Assembly: GCA_002336915.1 (NCBI GenBank) | Contig: DDET01000063.1 | Span: forward strand, 5,143-69,142 | Direction: 5' to 3' | Length of the DNA stretch: 64,000 nucleotides | Source: Bacteroidetes bacterium UBA1947 | GTDB lineage: Bacteria > Bacteroidota > Bacteroidia > Chitinophagales > Chitinophagaceae | In this document: piece after piece, positions 9,401 to 17,863 of the stretch | Numbering within the stretch: position 1 is the first letter of the stretch | Layout of the letters: every line of letters begins with the position of its first letter | The notes under the pieces: model-generated | The model's input: only the letters and a program-made list of their open reading frames with translations | Told to the model about the DNA's origin: nothing | Databases searched by the model: none | Position numbers and translations under genes: made by a program

Positions 9401-11560
9401 ACCAAGGGCGGTTGTACTTCCAACGCAGTAGGCCCTGTAACACTTACTAATCCTGCTAATCCTACAGTAACTGCAAATAGCAACAGCCCCGTATGTACCG
9501 GCGATGACATCAACTTCACCGGTGGTAGTGCAGGTAACACCATTTATCAATGGAAGAAAAATCCGGATAATGTGACTGTATTGGCCAATTCAATGAACTG
9601 GACGATACCAAGTTGTACATTGGGCGATGCGGGCACTTATAAAATAGTGGTAACCGCGCCTAACGGATGTAAGGATTCTACAACTACAGTTGTGGTAGTT
9701 AATGAGACTCCCGTACTCACAGGTATTACTTACACTAATCCTACCAAATGCGCTACCTGCAATGGTACATTTACTATTTCAGGTTTGAAGGTGAGTACGA
9801 ACTACACATTGCATTACCTGAAGAACGCTGTTCCTCAGACTGTGAACATCACCAGTACCGCAACAGGTACTTATGTTCGTGGAGGACAATGTGCAGGTAC
9901 TTATGATAATATATATGTAACATCTGCAGCAAACTGTATTTCAAATGCTTTAGGGCCAATAACGCTGGTTGATCCGCCATTACCGCCGCAGCCCGGTGCT
10001 AATAGCAATTCTCCCGTTTGTGCAGGCGATACAATGAAGCTTACGTCGAACTCGCTTACATACAACGCCGCCTACAGGTGGTCGGGCCCTGCCGCTTTCG
10101 GTAGCAACATAGCCGGCCAGAACCAGAACGTTCCGAACGTGACCGCAGCTTATGCAGGTAACTATTCTGTAACCGTAAGGGATACCTTCAACTGTACCTC
10201 CCTGCCCACTGTAATCAATGTGCAGATCAAGCCGCAACCGGTGATCTCTATTAGTAGTAACACGCCGGTATGCATAGGCCAAACCCTCGAATTATATTCT
10301 AATAGTGATATCCCCGGCTCTACCGTTCTCTGGAATTATCCTGACGGCCCTACATCGGCACTTGATAGCCCGACAAGACCGGGTGCCATTACGCCGTACG
10401 CGGGCACATATACGGTGCATTATACCTCGTCTTTTGGTTGTTCGTCACAGGCCACTACCGATGTATTCATAGGTAATATTCTGCTCTCCGGTTTGCAAGC
10501 ATCCAGCAATAGCCCTCTTTGTTCGGGCGATACGCTGAAACTGGACGCAGGAGTATTGGTGCCGGGCGCGCAATATTCGTGGACGGGCCCTAATGGTTTT
10601 AATACACCGATCGCAGATCCTATCAGGACAGACGTGCAGGTAGTTGATTCGGGTGATTATATCGTATCAGCTATACTGAATGGTTGCCAGTCGGCACCTG
10701 ATACTACACATGTTGTGATCAGGCCTACAACTACAGCAACTGTCAACATTACAGCCTTCCCCGGCGATACCATCTGTGTTGGCGATAATGTGACATTCAC
10801 CGCAACGGTGACCAATGGTGGCAGCACTCCTTCATACCAATGGGTGAAAAATGGTTTCTGGGTACTCGGGGCTACAGATAGCTTCTGGGGTTCTCCAAAC
10901 CTGGTTAATAACACGGATATATTTGTGATATTCAAGAGCAGCCAGGTTTGCGTTACCAACCCGGTAGATACGAGCAACACAATTCACATAACCTTGGGCA
11001 ACCTGGTAACACCATCGGTTGTGCTCACCGCAAGTGCCAATATCATTCTCCCGGGTCAGCCTATCGACTTCACTGCTACTGTGGTGAACGCAGGGCCTAA
11101 CCCAACCTTCGAATGGTTCAAGAACGGCATATTGATACCAGGTGCCACTACGAACATGTACACCGCTTATAACCTTACGCAGAACGACCAGATAAAGGTG
11201 GTGGTGCACAGCAGTTGGACTTGCGCTGCGGTCGATACGGCCAGTGCATTCTGGGGCAACCCGAATGTAACTACCGGTACAGCTTCTGTCACAGGCAAGG
11301 AGAGTGCTATCACCATGTTCCCTAACCCGAACAATGGTAGCTTCACTGTTGAAGGTGTGTTCAAGGACATTACTACCGAGAAGAACATACCGGTTGAAGT
11401 GCTCAATTCTTTAGGCCAGGTGGTGTATCGCGACCAGGCAACTATTGCGAACAGTGTGCTGCGCATGCAGTTCAACCTGGTAGATATGCCGGGCGGAATG
11501 TATGTGCTCAGGCTGATGATCGGCAATGAAACAAGGTTGCTGCGCTTTACGATCAGGTAA
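6497..11560 (+). CDS. Very large T9SS-secreted multidomain protein (Ig-like and GEVED domains)
   Basis: Secreted protein of 1687 residues. A signal peptide covers residues 1-22. Residues 23-195 resemble DNRLRE/CBM-like beta domains of secreted proteins. A GEVED domain spans about residues 300-452 (core RIWIDFNDDGIFS). Then come Ig-like repeats that open with SNSPVCxGD, interleaved with five roughly 90-residue Cys-containing modules (see the repeat entry). Two further Ig-like domains follow at about residues 1414-1592. The end, from about residue 1604 (MFPNPNNGSF) to the terminal FTIR, is a type A T9SS sorting domain, so the protein should cross the outer membrane and be anchored or released. 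No catalytic domain is visible; an adhesin or surface-filament role is an inference. The next gene shares its last Ig-like module. An intrinsic terminator follows. Confidence 0.9.
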   Translation: MFKKLPLLMMAVLLTLCSNTYAFYMNTTTVRATGNPGTDTTGWVNNVGTKVDNSMIVSASGLQRSWAVFKPNLALPVGAVIASVNLVFNITNVSSPGSASCKINILNQDASQYVGPTLYNALDPAPAINVGSWGNVPGQFTASLSPVTMSSYLSLPAITIAWIQFAGTNIYNISGETSGNLAPYLVINWYVPCSGTPSGGTASSSASPVCNNTPYTLTDVGYTVDTGMTYQWQSSTVSNAGPWTDVNPNGNNPALLNVASQTQTTYYRLKTTCTFNSNSGYSNVVTVTQNPPTSCYCIPAPGAGGCSSGDGIHTFTLVGEGPGITDFATGCHANAYDDRTLESVTMMQCVSYSGIISKITNNGQQDNLRIWIDFNDDGIFSTTESVCTATNITDVYPGPNNFTINIPPGATTGNHRMRVMMGRGAAPASFDPCNAGPVWNFGETHDYTANIIPIIILNTPIIAGNSDYCVGTCVQLTANVANANAGTQYIWTYPPLFTPVITSNPTLNICPSALNNTGLFSVRAFYGCDTTAAGTLNVTIHAQPVATPSSNSPVCTGSTLLLDGDNNAYTYEWYGPVSYYANLQHSNRPSMLIPYAGDYSMVVTDPATGCKDTFTTNVQVIQTPVIGTIMSNPTNCVPGNDGSITITGLTPGNSYTINYTGPMSGSVLGVASPTGQYTISGLVAGSYNVWVASTTVPICTSALQFPTLTNPSYNITLNTITNPTTCVPGNDGKIKITGVTTNVTYELFWTDPQGNTHDSICTAIANSLTMNGFTAGNVTNIYIIKGGCQSNVLGPVVLTNPVYNINSVSPTQPSNCVPGCNGSLLLCGLPANTSGWTGVYQFNAAPETIVPNLTANASGCVNLPNLCEGSYTNIYLVRNGCTTNIWAGPYVLANPVYTLSGVTATDPTTCGNTGCFKICGLPPSTGGFTVHYLDPLSNSLTSGVVPTDVNGCISICSLGAGTYDNIYVTKGGCTSNAVGPVTLTNPANPTVTANSNSPVCTGDDINFTGGSAGNTIYQWKKNPDNVTVLANSMNWTIPSCTLGDAGTYKIVVTAPNGCKDSTTTVVVVNETPVLTGITYTNPTKCATCNGTFTISGLKVSTNYTLHYLKNAVPQTVNITSTATGTYVRGGQCAGTYDNIYVTSAANCISNALGPITLVDPPLPPQPGANSNSPVCAGDTMKLTSNSLTYNAAYRWSGPAAFGSNIAGQNQNVPNVTAAYAGNYSVTVRDTFNCTSLPTVINVQIKPQPVISISSNTPVCIGQTLELYSNSDIPGSTVLWNYPDGPTSALDSPTRPGAITPYAGTYTVHYTSSFGCSSQATTDVFIGNILLSGLQASSNSPLCSGDTLKLDAGVLVPGAQYSWTGPNGFNTPIADPIRTDVQVVDSGDYIVSAILNGCQSAPDTTHVVIRPTTTATVNITAFPGDTICVGDNVTFTATVTNGGSTPSYQWVKNGFWVLGATDSFWGSPNLVNNTDIFVIFKSSQVCVTNPVDTSNTIHITLGNLVTPSVVLTASANIILPGQPIDFTATVVNAGPNPTFEWFKNGILIPGATTNMYTAYNLTQNDQIKVVVHSSWTCAAVDTASAFWGNPNVTTGTASVTGKESAITMFPNPNNGSFTVEGVFKDITTEKNIPVEVLNSLGQVVYRDQATIANSVLRMQFNLVDMPGGMYVLRLMIGNETRLLRFTIR
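8362..9985 (+). repeat. Five ~90-residue Cys-containing repeat modules inside the large T9SS protein
   Basis: Modules start near 8362, 8641, 8912, 9193 and 9708; the last is separated from the others by an Ig-like domain. Each begins with a segment like NPTxCVPGNDG, continues with an IxIxGL strand, carries a late segment like YTNIYxxxxGC, and closes with GPxxLxNPxY. The nucleotide sequences have diverged, so these are old protein-level repeats rather than recent DNA duplications. The opening resembles SprB-type repeats of gliding adhesins, but I cannot confirm that family by eye. Confidence 0.7.
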
Positions 11561-11595
11561 TAAAATGTATTGATTTCCAGCCAGATAATATTTAA

Positions 11596-11624
11596 AAACG
11601 TCCCGCTTTGCGGGGCGTTTTTTT
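11596..11624 (+). terminator. Intrinsic terminator after the large T9SS protein
   Basis: Stem ACGTCCCGC / GCGGGGCGT with one G-T wobble and a TTT loop, followed by a seven-T tract. Confidence 0.9.
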
Positions 11625-11772
11625 GTGTATCAAAGGCTTTTGGCATATTAATATTTTTTATTTGATAGATGTTTTTTTAATTGCTAATGTTATATTATCT
11701 TTCTAACTTGTTAAAGGTGTCTTTTTACCGTTTTTACACATCAAAAAAATGGTACTAAATAAAATTTGAGGC

Positions 11773-13791
11773 ATGAGGAAAAACTACTTTTTAGCATCTT
11801 TACTGTTATCATTTATTTTTTGTGTGCAGCTTGGTCAGGCGCAGGTAACCTACAGATTTACTGCACTGGGTGGAACCTATACTACATTAACGGGCGCCAC
11901 TGCTGTTGGTCTTATTGGTAATACCAACGACGGCTACAATGGTTTCATCAACATCGGCTTCAACTTTTATTATAATGGTGCTGCTACTGCCACTACATCA
12001 GTGGGCGTTAGCACAAATGGTTTTTTAACGCTGAATGGTTTCCTCAATAATTCTACACCAACCAACAATCTGACAAGTGGCCTTAACGGTCGCAGGCCGG
12101 TGATAGCGCCCTTGTGGGACGACATCTCCGCTACATCCGGGCTTAGCTACCTCACTTCAGGTGTAGCGCCGAACAGGGTATTCACCATGCAGTGGAGAAA
12201 CATTCACTGGAACCAGGCTTATGTACCGATCGCCGGTTCTTTCCAGGTGAAGCTTTATGAAACATCTAACTTCATCGATTTCCAATACGATTCAACAGGA
12301 ACCACACAAAATGCAACTGCTTCAATAGGCCTTACAGAAACCGCCACTGGCTCGGGTAGTTTTGTGTCGCTTCAAAATACCAGCAATGCGCCTACGACAA
12401 GTACGACAACAGAAACAACCAACCTGAGTACGATGATGCACCCCGGCCAGATATATCGCTGGAGCTATGCACCAACCATATCAGGCACGCCCGGCGCATG
12501 CATAGGCCAGACTATTACACTTACTGCAACAGGTATAGCAGGTGCTACTTTCACATGGACCGGTCCAAACATCGTTCCAACTACAGGGCCTTCACTTACC
12601 TTAACGAATGTTACACTTGCTGATGCCGGTACTTACTATCTTACCCAAACAATTGGCGGTATTGAATCTGCTGCCGATTCTGTTCTTGTTGTCGTAGGGC
12701 TTCCACAGGGTGCACCGATAGCTACGGCTAATACACCAATATGCAGCGGGCAGACCCTCAATTTCGGTGTAAGCAATTTCAGCCCCAGCTTCACTTATTC
12801 ATGGACGGGGCCTAATGCATTTGCTTCACCACTTGCCAGCCCAAGCATACCTAATGTGGCGGTAACTGATGCAGGCGATTATATTGTTACTGCACTCGCT
12901 TTCAACGGTTGCAGCGAAAATGATACGATACATGTGGATGTTACACAAACCGACACCGCAAATATTGACATTTCTGTTTCGCCCAACGATACTATATGTG
13001 TTGGCGATGATGCTGAATTTACTTCTGCCATCACCAATGGTGGGGCAGGTCCTCAATATCAATGGGTGAGGAACAGTTATTGGGTATTCGGCGCTACAGA
13101 CAGTTTCTGGGGCTCTAATGCACTGGTGAATTTCGATACCATCTATTGTATTCTTACCAGCAATAAAACTTGCGTAGCCAACCCTGTAGATACCAGTAAC
13201 AGCATAGTGATATCGCTTGCCAGTTACCTGGTACCATCAGTAACGCTCACAGCTTCTGTGAACACACAGCTGCCGGGTCAGCCTATTGACTTTACTGCGG
13301 TTGCAATAAATGCAGGTGTTAATCCAACCTATAGCTGGTATAAGAACGGTATATTGATGCCTGCGGTGACAGGTACTACCTATACGGGCTATAACCTTAC
13401 TATGAACGACCAGGTAAAAGTAGTTCTGCATAGCGGCTTTACATGTGCCATAATTGATACCGCTACCGACTTCTGGGGCAATCCGAACATAGTGATACCA
13501 ACCAATGTTGTTTCAGCGAGCAACAGTAACAATATCGATCTGTATCCTAATCCTAACAATGGTGCCTTCGTAGTGTCCAGAAATGCTGCTGCAATTGCTA
13601 ACGGTACTGAAGTAACTGCAGAAATAATTAACGCGATAGGCCAGGTAGTATACACAGGTAATGCTACAGTGACTAATGGTAAGTTCAGCAAAGAGGTAAC
13701 ACTTGATGCCAACCTTCCTGCAGGCATCTACATACTGCGTATCAATGCAGGTGGTACAAACAGCACGCTTCGCGTTACCATTAATAAGTAA
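11773..13791 (+). CDS. T9SS-secreted Ig-like domain protein, paralogous to the preceding gene
   Basis: Secreted protein of 672 residues. A signal peptide covers residues 1-23 (ends LGQAQ). An N-terminal beta domain of about 200 residues contains VSTNGFLTLNG and RPVIAPLWDDIS, a pattern frequent in T9SS cargo. Ig-like domains follow near residues 235-310 and 312-392. Residues 395-573 closely match the last Ig-like pair of the preceding 1687-residue protein, including GDTICVGD, GATDSFWGS, NPVDTSN and LPGQPIDFTA. The T9SS type A sorting domain runs from about residue 587 (YPNPNNGAF) to the end. No enzyme motif is visible. The gap of about 210 bases and the terminator before it suggest separate transcription. 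The role is probably surface adhesion, by inference. Confidence 0.9.
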   Translation: MRKNYFLASLLLSFIFCVQLGQAQVTYRFTALGGTYTTLTGATAVGLIGNTNDGYNGFINIGFNFYYNGAATATTSVGVSTNGFLTLNGFLNNSTPTNNLTSGLNGRRPVIAPLWDDISATSGLSYLTSGVAPNRVFTMQWRNIHWNQAYVPIAGSFQVKLYETSNFIDFQYDSTGTTQNATASIGLTETATGSGSFVSLQNTSNAPTTSTTTETTNLSTMMHPGQIYRWSYAPTISGTPGACIGQTITLTATGIAGATFTWTGPNIVPTTGPSLTLTNVTLADAGTYYLTQTIGGIESAADSVLVVVGLPQGAPIATANTPICSGQTLNFGVSNFSPSFTYSWTGPNAFASPLASPSIPNVAVTDAGDYIVTALAFNGCSENDTIHVDVTQTDTANIDISVSPNDTICVGDDAEFTSAITNGGAGPQYQWVRNSYWVFGATDSFWGSNALVNFDTIYCILTSNKTCVANPVDTSNSIVISLASYLVPSVTLTASVNTQLPGQPIDFTAVAINAGVNPTYSWYKNGILMPAVTGTTYTGYNLTMNDQVKVVLHSGFTCAIIDTATDFWGNPNIVIPTNVVSASNSNNIDLYPNPNNGAFVVSRNAAAIANGTEVTAEIINAIGQVVYTGNATVTNGKFSKEVTLDANLPAGIYILRINAGGTNSTLRVTINK

Positions 13792-13812
13792 TTTTTAAAC
13801 TTCTTCATATCC

Positions 13813-13841
13813 AATGCCCCGCTGTTGCGGGGCATTTTTTT
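13813..13841 (+). terminator. Intrinsic terminator after the second T9SS Ig-like protein
   Basis: Perfect stem AATGCCCCGC / GCGGGGCATT with a TGTT loop, followed by seven T. Confidence 0.92.
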
Positions 13842-14230
13842 GTACCACTCCCCCCTTGTGTGGAAGCCCTGTGCCTGGTTGGAAGGGGGCTAGGGGGATG
13901 TCCGTTCGCCGACAGTTTCCCCCCGTTGGCGCATTTTGGCGCGTAGGTATGTGCAGCGCCAACTTGTGTCTATGTATAGTCAGCGGTTTGCAACCGGAAT
14001 TCCCCCTCCCTAAGCTCAATCAAGGTTTACTCTTCGCCCATTGAGTCTTTCTTTAGAGGACTCAATGCCTCGCGCCCGGCACCAAAAATGTGGATATCAA
14101 AATTTGGAACAGCCCATCCCCGGATCGTACCTTGCACCCGGAAAAGGAATTTATCACAAACTGTGAGATTATTTTTTCAAAATTTTAAGACATCAACTCA
14201 ATACCGGCAAGCCTTTCAGGGATTTTTACC
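13842..14230. other. Gene-free stretch with two hairpins upstream of the repeat array
   Basis: No convincing gene. CCCCCTT at 13851-13857 can pair with AAGGGGG at 13883-13889; the sequence between and after resembles C-rich/G-rich dispersed repeats seen between genes in this phylum. A second perfect 9-base inverted repeat, CATTGAGTC at 14039-14047 with GACTCAATG at 14059-14067, has an 11-base loop and no T tract. The remainder shows no promoter box or RNA gene that I recognise. Confidence 0.5.
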
Positions 14231-14466
14231 GGACACTTGGGGACACTTCGGGGACATTTCCAGCCACTTGGGGGACATAAACTGGACACTTCAGGGACAT
14301 TTCCGGACACTTGAGGGACACTTCGGGACACTTAAAAAAAATACCAAACCAACCCTCCGGGGAAGCTTGGAGAATCTTGAGAGAAGCTTGGGGAACCTTC
14401 AGGGAACTTTAGGGAACCTTCAGGGAACCTTCAGGGAAGTTTGAAGGAAGCTTGGGGAACCTTGAA
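14231..14466. repeat. Two arrays of degenerate 10-11 bp repeats in helical phase
   Basis: Array A: units of the type GGGACACTTCN begin at 14231, 14241, 14252, 14263, 14273, 14284, 14295, 14305, 14316 and 14326. Array B: units of the type GGGAACCTTCA begin at 14361, 14371, 14382, 14392, 14403, 14413, 14424, 14435, 14446 and 14456. In both, nine steps cover 95 bases, a mean of 10.56 bases, close to one turn of B-DNA. Steps of 10 and 11 alternate, so pairs of units mostly recur every 21 bases. The arrays are separated by an A-rich spacer (about 14334-14345) and end about 75 bases before argS. The function is unknown. Confidence 0.8.
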
Positions 14467-14481
14467 AGGTCTGCGAAATAC

Positions 14482-14521
14482 AAAAGCCCTTCAGGGGTTT
14501 GGGGCTTTTAAGCTATTTTTG
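14482..14521 (+). promoter_or_regulatory. Hairpin and TAnnTTTG promoter box before argS
   Basis: AAAAGCCC at 14482-14489 pairs with GGGCTTTT at 14502-14509. This is terminator-like, although the T run is only four bases. TATTTTTG at 14514-14521 is an exact TAnnTTTG box, and the argS ATG begins 20 bases after its first G. The hairpin could insulate argS from anything transcribed through the repeat arrays. Confidence 0.6.
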
Positions 14522-14540
14522 CACAAAATAAGACCGGTAA

Positions 14541-16340
14541 ATGACGCTTGCAGCACAAATAAGAATGGCCACCGAGGATGCACTGAAGCATCTGTACCCC
14601 GGTGTCGAGATACCAGTTTCATCCATCAATGTCAACCAGGTAAAGCCTGAGTTTACGGGTGACTATACAGTGGTACTATTCCCCTTTGTAAAGCTGCTGC
14701 GACAAAAGCCGGATGAATTAGGACAGCAACTGGGTAATTATCTTGTAGAGAAGACAGGTTTATTTTCTGGCTTTGAGATAGTGAGTGGCTTCCTCAATCT
14801 TACCGTTAAGGATAGTTACTGGATCAACTTTTTGCTAAACCAGTTCAACAATCCGCACTACGGCGAAAAGCCCAAGCACGACAGGCGCATAATGGTGGAG
14901 TACTCTTCACCTAATACCAATAAGCCATTGCACTTCGGCCATCTGCGGAATATATTCCTGGGCTATGGTATGGCCGAGATACTGAAGGCCAATGGCAACC
15001 AGGTAGTTAAGGCAAATCTCATCAACGACAGGGGCATCCATATATGCAAGTCCATGATAGCATGGCAGCGCTATGCAGATGGCGATACCCCTGAACGGAC
15101 AGGTGTAAAAGGTGATCACCTGGTAGGTGAGTACTACGTAAAATTCAACAATGCGTATAAAGAAGAAGTGCAGAAGCTGGTAGCGGAAGGCATGGATGAA
15201 GCTACTGCTGAAAAGGAAGCCCCAATAATGAAAGAGGCGCAGGAAATGCTGCGTCAATGGGAAGCAGGCGATCACGAAACACGCAGCCTTTGGGAGATGA
15301 TGAATGGCTGGGTATACAAAGGCTTTGATGTCTCTTACAGGAAGCTGGGTGTGGATTTCGATAAAGTTTACCACGAAAGCGACACTTACCTCTTGGGTAA
15401 GACCATAGTAGAGCAGGGCCTGCAGAAAGGCGTGCTTTATAAAAAAGAAGATGGCTCCGTATGGGTAGACCTTACAGACGAAGGTCTCGACCATAAGCTG
15501 TTACTGCGTGGCGATGGCACCTCTGTATACATAACGCAGGACCTTGGTACTGCCAAACTGAAATACAATGATTATAAGCTCGACCAGTCCGTATACGTGA
15601 TAGGCGATGAGCAGAACTACCACATGCAGGTGCTGAAGCTGATTTTGAAAAAGCTGGCTGAGCCTTGCGCTGATGGTATATACCACCTCTCCTACGGTAT
15701 GGTGGAACTACCGACGGGCCGCATGAAAAGCCGCGAAGGCACCGTAGTAGATGCAGATGATATGGTGGCTGAGATGATAGGCCTTGCACAAGAACAGACG
15801 GAACAGGCAGGCAAGACAGAAGGCTGCTCACAGGAAGAACTGGAGAAACTATACGAAACAATAGGCCTCGGTGCATTAAAGTTCTACCTCCTCCGCGTAG
15901 ACCCGAAAAAGAAAATGATCTTCGACCCTAAGGAGTCGATAGACCTGCATGGCTTTACTGCAACCTTTATACAGTACGCCCATGCGCGTATATGCTCTAT
16001 ACTGCGTAAAGAAAATATGCCCTTGCTCCCCCCCAATAACAAATTCCAGACCTTCTGCTGCAAAGAGGCAATCTTCCCGGCAGAAAAGAAGTTGGTGCTC
16101 ACATTGGAGCAATACCCCGAGGTGTTAGAGAGTGCAGCGGCCGAATATAATCCATCACTGCTCTGCAACTACTCATTTCTACTCGCGCAACTATTCAACT
16201 CATTTTATGATGAGCACAGCATATCGAAAGCTGAGAACGAAGAAAAGAAAGAGCTGCGCCTGATGCTGATCATCATGACCGCAAAAACACTAAGGCACGC
16301 TATGCACCTCCTGGGCATAAGGCTGCCTGAGAAAATGTAA
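14541..16340 (+). CDS. argS: Arginyl-tRNA synthetase
   Basis: Class I aminoacyl-tRNA synthetase of 599 residues that charges tRNA-Arg in the cytoplasm. The N-terminal Add-1 domain covers about residues 1-110. The HIGH-type signature is in SSPNTNKPLHFGHLRN, followed by a Rossmann catalytic core. The KMSKS-equivalent loop reads GRMKSREGT, as is usual for ArgRS. The DALR anticodon-binding domain with FIQYAHARICSILRK and LCNYSFLLAQLFNSFY ends with the family-typical RLPEKM. The ATG at 14541 lies about 20 bases after a TAnnTTTG box. Length and domain order are normal. It converges on asnS across a shared terminator. Confidence 0.97.
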   Translation: MTLAAQIRMATEDALKHLYPGVEIPVSSINVNQVKPEFTGDYTVVLFPFVKLLRQKPDELGQQLGNYLVEKTGLFSGFEIVSGFLNLTVKDSYWINFLLNQFNNPHYGEKPKHDRRIMVEYSSPNTNKPLHFGHLRNIFLGYGMAEILKANGNQVVKANLINDRGIHICKSMIAWQRYADGDTPERTGVKGDHLVGEYYVKFNNAYKEEVQKLVAEGMDEATAEKEAPIMKEAQEMLRQWEAGDHETRSLWEMMNGWVYKGFDVSYRKLGVDFDKVYHESDTYLLGKTIVEQGLQKGVLYKKEDGSVWVDLTDEGLDHKLLLRGDGTSVYITQDLGTAKLKYNDYKLDQSVYVIGDEQNYHMQVLKLILKKLAEPCADGIYHLSYGMVELPTGRMKSREGTVVDADDMVAEMIGLAQEQTEQAGKTEGCSQEELEKLYETIGLGALKFYLLRVDPKKKMIFDPKESIDLHGFTATFIQYAHARICSILRKENMPLLPPNNKFQTFCCKEAIFPAEKKLVLTLEQYPEVLESAAAEYNPSLLCNYSFLLAQLFNSFYDEHSISKAENEEKKELRLMLIIMTAKTLRHAMHLLGIRLPEKM

Positions 16341-16365
16341 AAAGAAAAGAATTAAAGAATAAAAA

Positions 16366-16390
16366 AACGGCGAACAATTTGTTCGCCGTT
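16366..16390. terminator. Bidirectional terminator between argS and asnS
   Basis: Perfect 10-base stem AACGGCGAAC / GTTCGCCGTT with a five-base loop, with an A run before it and T-rich sequence after it, so it can act in both directions. Confidence 0.88.
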
Positions 16391-16398
16391 CTATGTTT

Positions 16399-17832
16399 TT
16401 AGAAATCTGCATTTTTAGGAAAACGTGGGAAAGGTATCACATCGCGGATATTGGTCATTCCCGTCACGAAGAGTACCATACGTTCAAAGCCCAAACCAAA
16501 ACCTGCATGTGGCACGGTACCGAAGCGGCGCGTATCAAGGTACCAATACATCTCTTCCGTAGGTATGTGCATCTCTTCCATGCGCTGAGTAAGTTTATCC
16601 AACCGTTCTTCGCGCTGCGATCCGCCTACGATCTCACCAATGCCCGGGGCAAGAATATCCATAGCTGCTACGGTCTTGCCATCGTCGTTCTGGCGCATAT
16701 AGAAGGCCTTGATGTCCTTTGGATAACCTGTAACAATTACCGGCTTCTTAAAATGCTTTTCCACCAGGTAGCGCTCATGCTCGCTCTGCATATCTATGCC
16801 CCATTTCACCTCGTACTGGAATTTCTTTTTCTTATAGGCAGGCGAGTCCATCAGTATGTCTATTGCCTCGGTATAAGTGATACGCTCGAACCTGTTGTTC
16901 AATACAAACTCCAGCTTATCGATAAGCCCCATTTCGCTACGCTCGTTCTGTGGCTTCTGCTTTTCCTCATCTTCCAGGCGCTGCGCCAGGAATTCAAGAT
17001 CCTCACGGTTGTTGTCCAGAGCATACTTGATAATATACTGGATGAACTCTTCCGCAAGGTCCATATTGTCAACTATGTCATTGAAGGCAACCTCGGGTTC
17101 TATCATCCAGAACTCAGCAAGGTGGCGGGGTGTATTGGAGTTCTCCGCCCTGAAGGTGGGCCCGAAGGTATATACTTCGCTAAAGGCCATAGCCCCCAGC
17201 TCAGCTTCCAGCTGACCGCTCACAGTAAGGTTAGTACTGCGGCCGAAGAAGTCTTCTTTATAGTTTATGGTGCCATCCTCGTTCCGTGGTGGATTGTCAA
17301 AGGGTAGGGTAGTGACGCGAAACATTTCCCCTGCTCCCTCCGCATCCGATGCGGTAACTATGGGTGTATGCAGGTAGACAAAGCCCTTATCATTAAAGAA
17401 CTTGTGTATGGCATAGGCCAGTGTATGGCGCACACGGAATACCGCGCCAAATGTATTGGTACGGAAACGCAGGTGCGCTATCTCGCGCAGGTACTCCAGG
17501 CTTGGGCGGTTCTTAAGCTGCAAAGGGAACTCCTCTGCATTACAAACGCCCAGCAGTTCTATGGACTCTGCTTTTATCTCTACTTTCTGCCCCTTGCCCT
17601 GCGATGCCACTACAGTACCATTCACGCTCAGCGATGCACCTACAGTTATATTACGCAACAGGCTCTCACCTGCATTTTCAAAATCAAGCACTACCTGTAT
17701 ATTGCCCATGCAGGAACCGTCATTAAGGGCTATGAACTGGTTGTTCCGGAATGAGCGAACCCATCCTTTCACGTTTACCTTGTAGTCGCTGTCTTCGCGC
17801 TGCAATATCTCTTTGATCTTTGTACGTGCCAT
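16399..17832 (-). CDS. asnS: Asparaginyl-tRNA synthetase
   Basis: Class IIb aminoacyl-tRNA synthetase of 477 residues. The N-terminal OB anticodon-binding domain covers about residues 1-115 (VNVKGWVRSFRNNQFIALNDG). The class II core follows, with FRAENSNTPRHLAEFWMIEP (motif 2 region) and the closing motif 3 segment GFGLGFERMVLFVTGMTNIR. It ends RDVIPFPRFPKNADF, which is characteristic of AsnRS. The start is the ATG at 17832. It follows ppa by 31 bases on the same strand and is probably transcribed with it. Confidence 0.96.
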   Translation of the reverse strand: MARTKIKEILQREDSDYKVNVKGWVRSFRNNQFIALNDGSCMGNIQVVLDFENAGESLLRNITVGASLSVNGTVVASQGKGQKVEIKAESIELLGVCNAEEFPLQLKNRPSLEYLREIAHLRFRTNTFGAVFRVRHTLAYAIHKFFNDKGFVYLHTPIVTASDAEGAGEMFRVTTLPFDNPPRNEDGTINYKEDFFGRSTNLTVSGQLEAELGAMAFSEVYTFGPTFRAENSNTPRHLAEFWMIEPEVAFNDIVDNMDLAEEFIQYIIKYALDNNREDLEFLAQRLEDEEKQKPQNERSEMGLIDKLEFVLNNRFERITYTEAIDILMDSPAYKKKKFQYEVKWGIDMQSEHERYLVEKHFKKPVIVTGYPKDIKAFYMRQNDDGKTVAAMDILAPGIGEIVGGSQREERLDKLTQRMEEMHIPTEEMYWYLDTRRFGTVPHAGFGLGFERMVLFVTGMTNIRDVIPFPRFPKNADF

Positions 17833-17863
17833 TTTATTGCAATTGTATATTTTACATAGGAAC

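Noticed and set aside
14088..14444. Open frame of 118 codons across the repeat arrays, with a heptad-like pattern such as LGNLQGTLGNLQGTF
   Set aside because: The pattern follows from DNA repeats of 10-11 bases. Slips of 22 bases break any common frame, the front 50 residues look random, and no promoter box or family similarity is seen.
14231..14466. CRISPR array
   Set aside because: Units are only 10-11 bases with no unique spacers, and no cas genes are present.
16393..17307. Long antisense open frame of 304 codons inside asnS
   Set aside because: It lies wholly opposite a clear AsnRS gene, and its translation has no recognisable domain; it is a shadow of codon bias.
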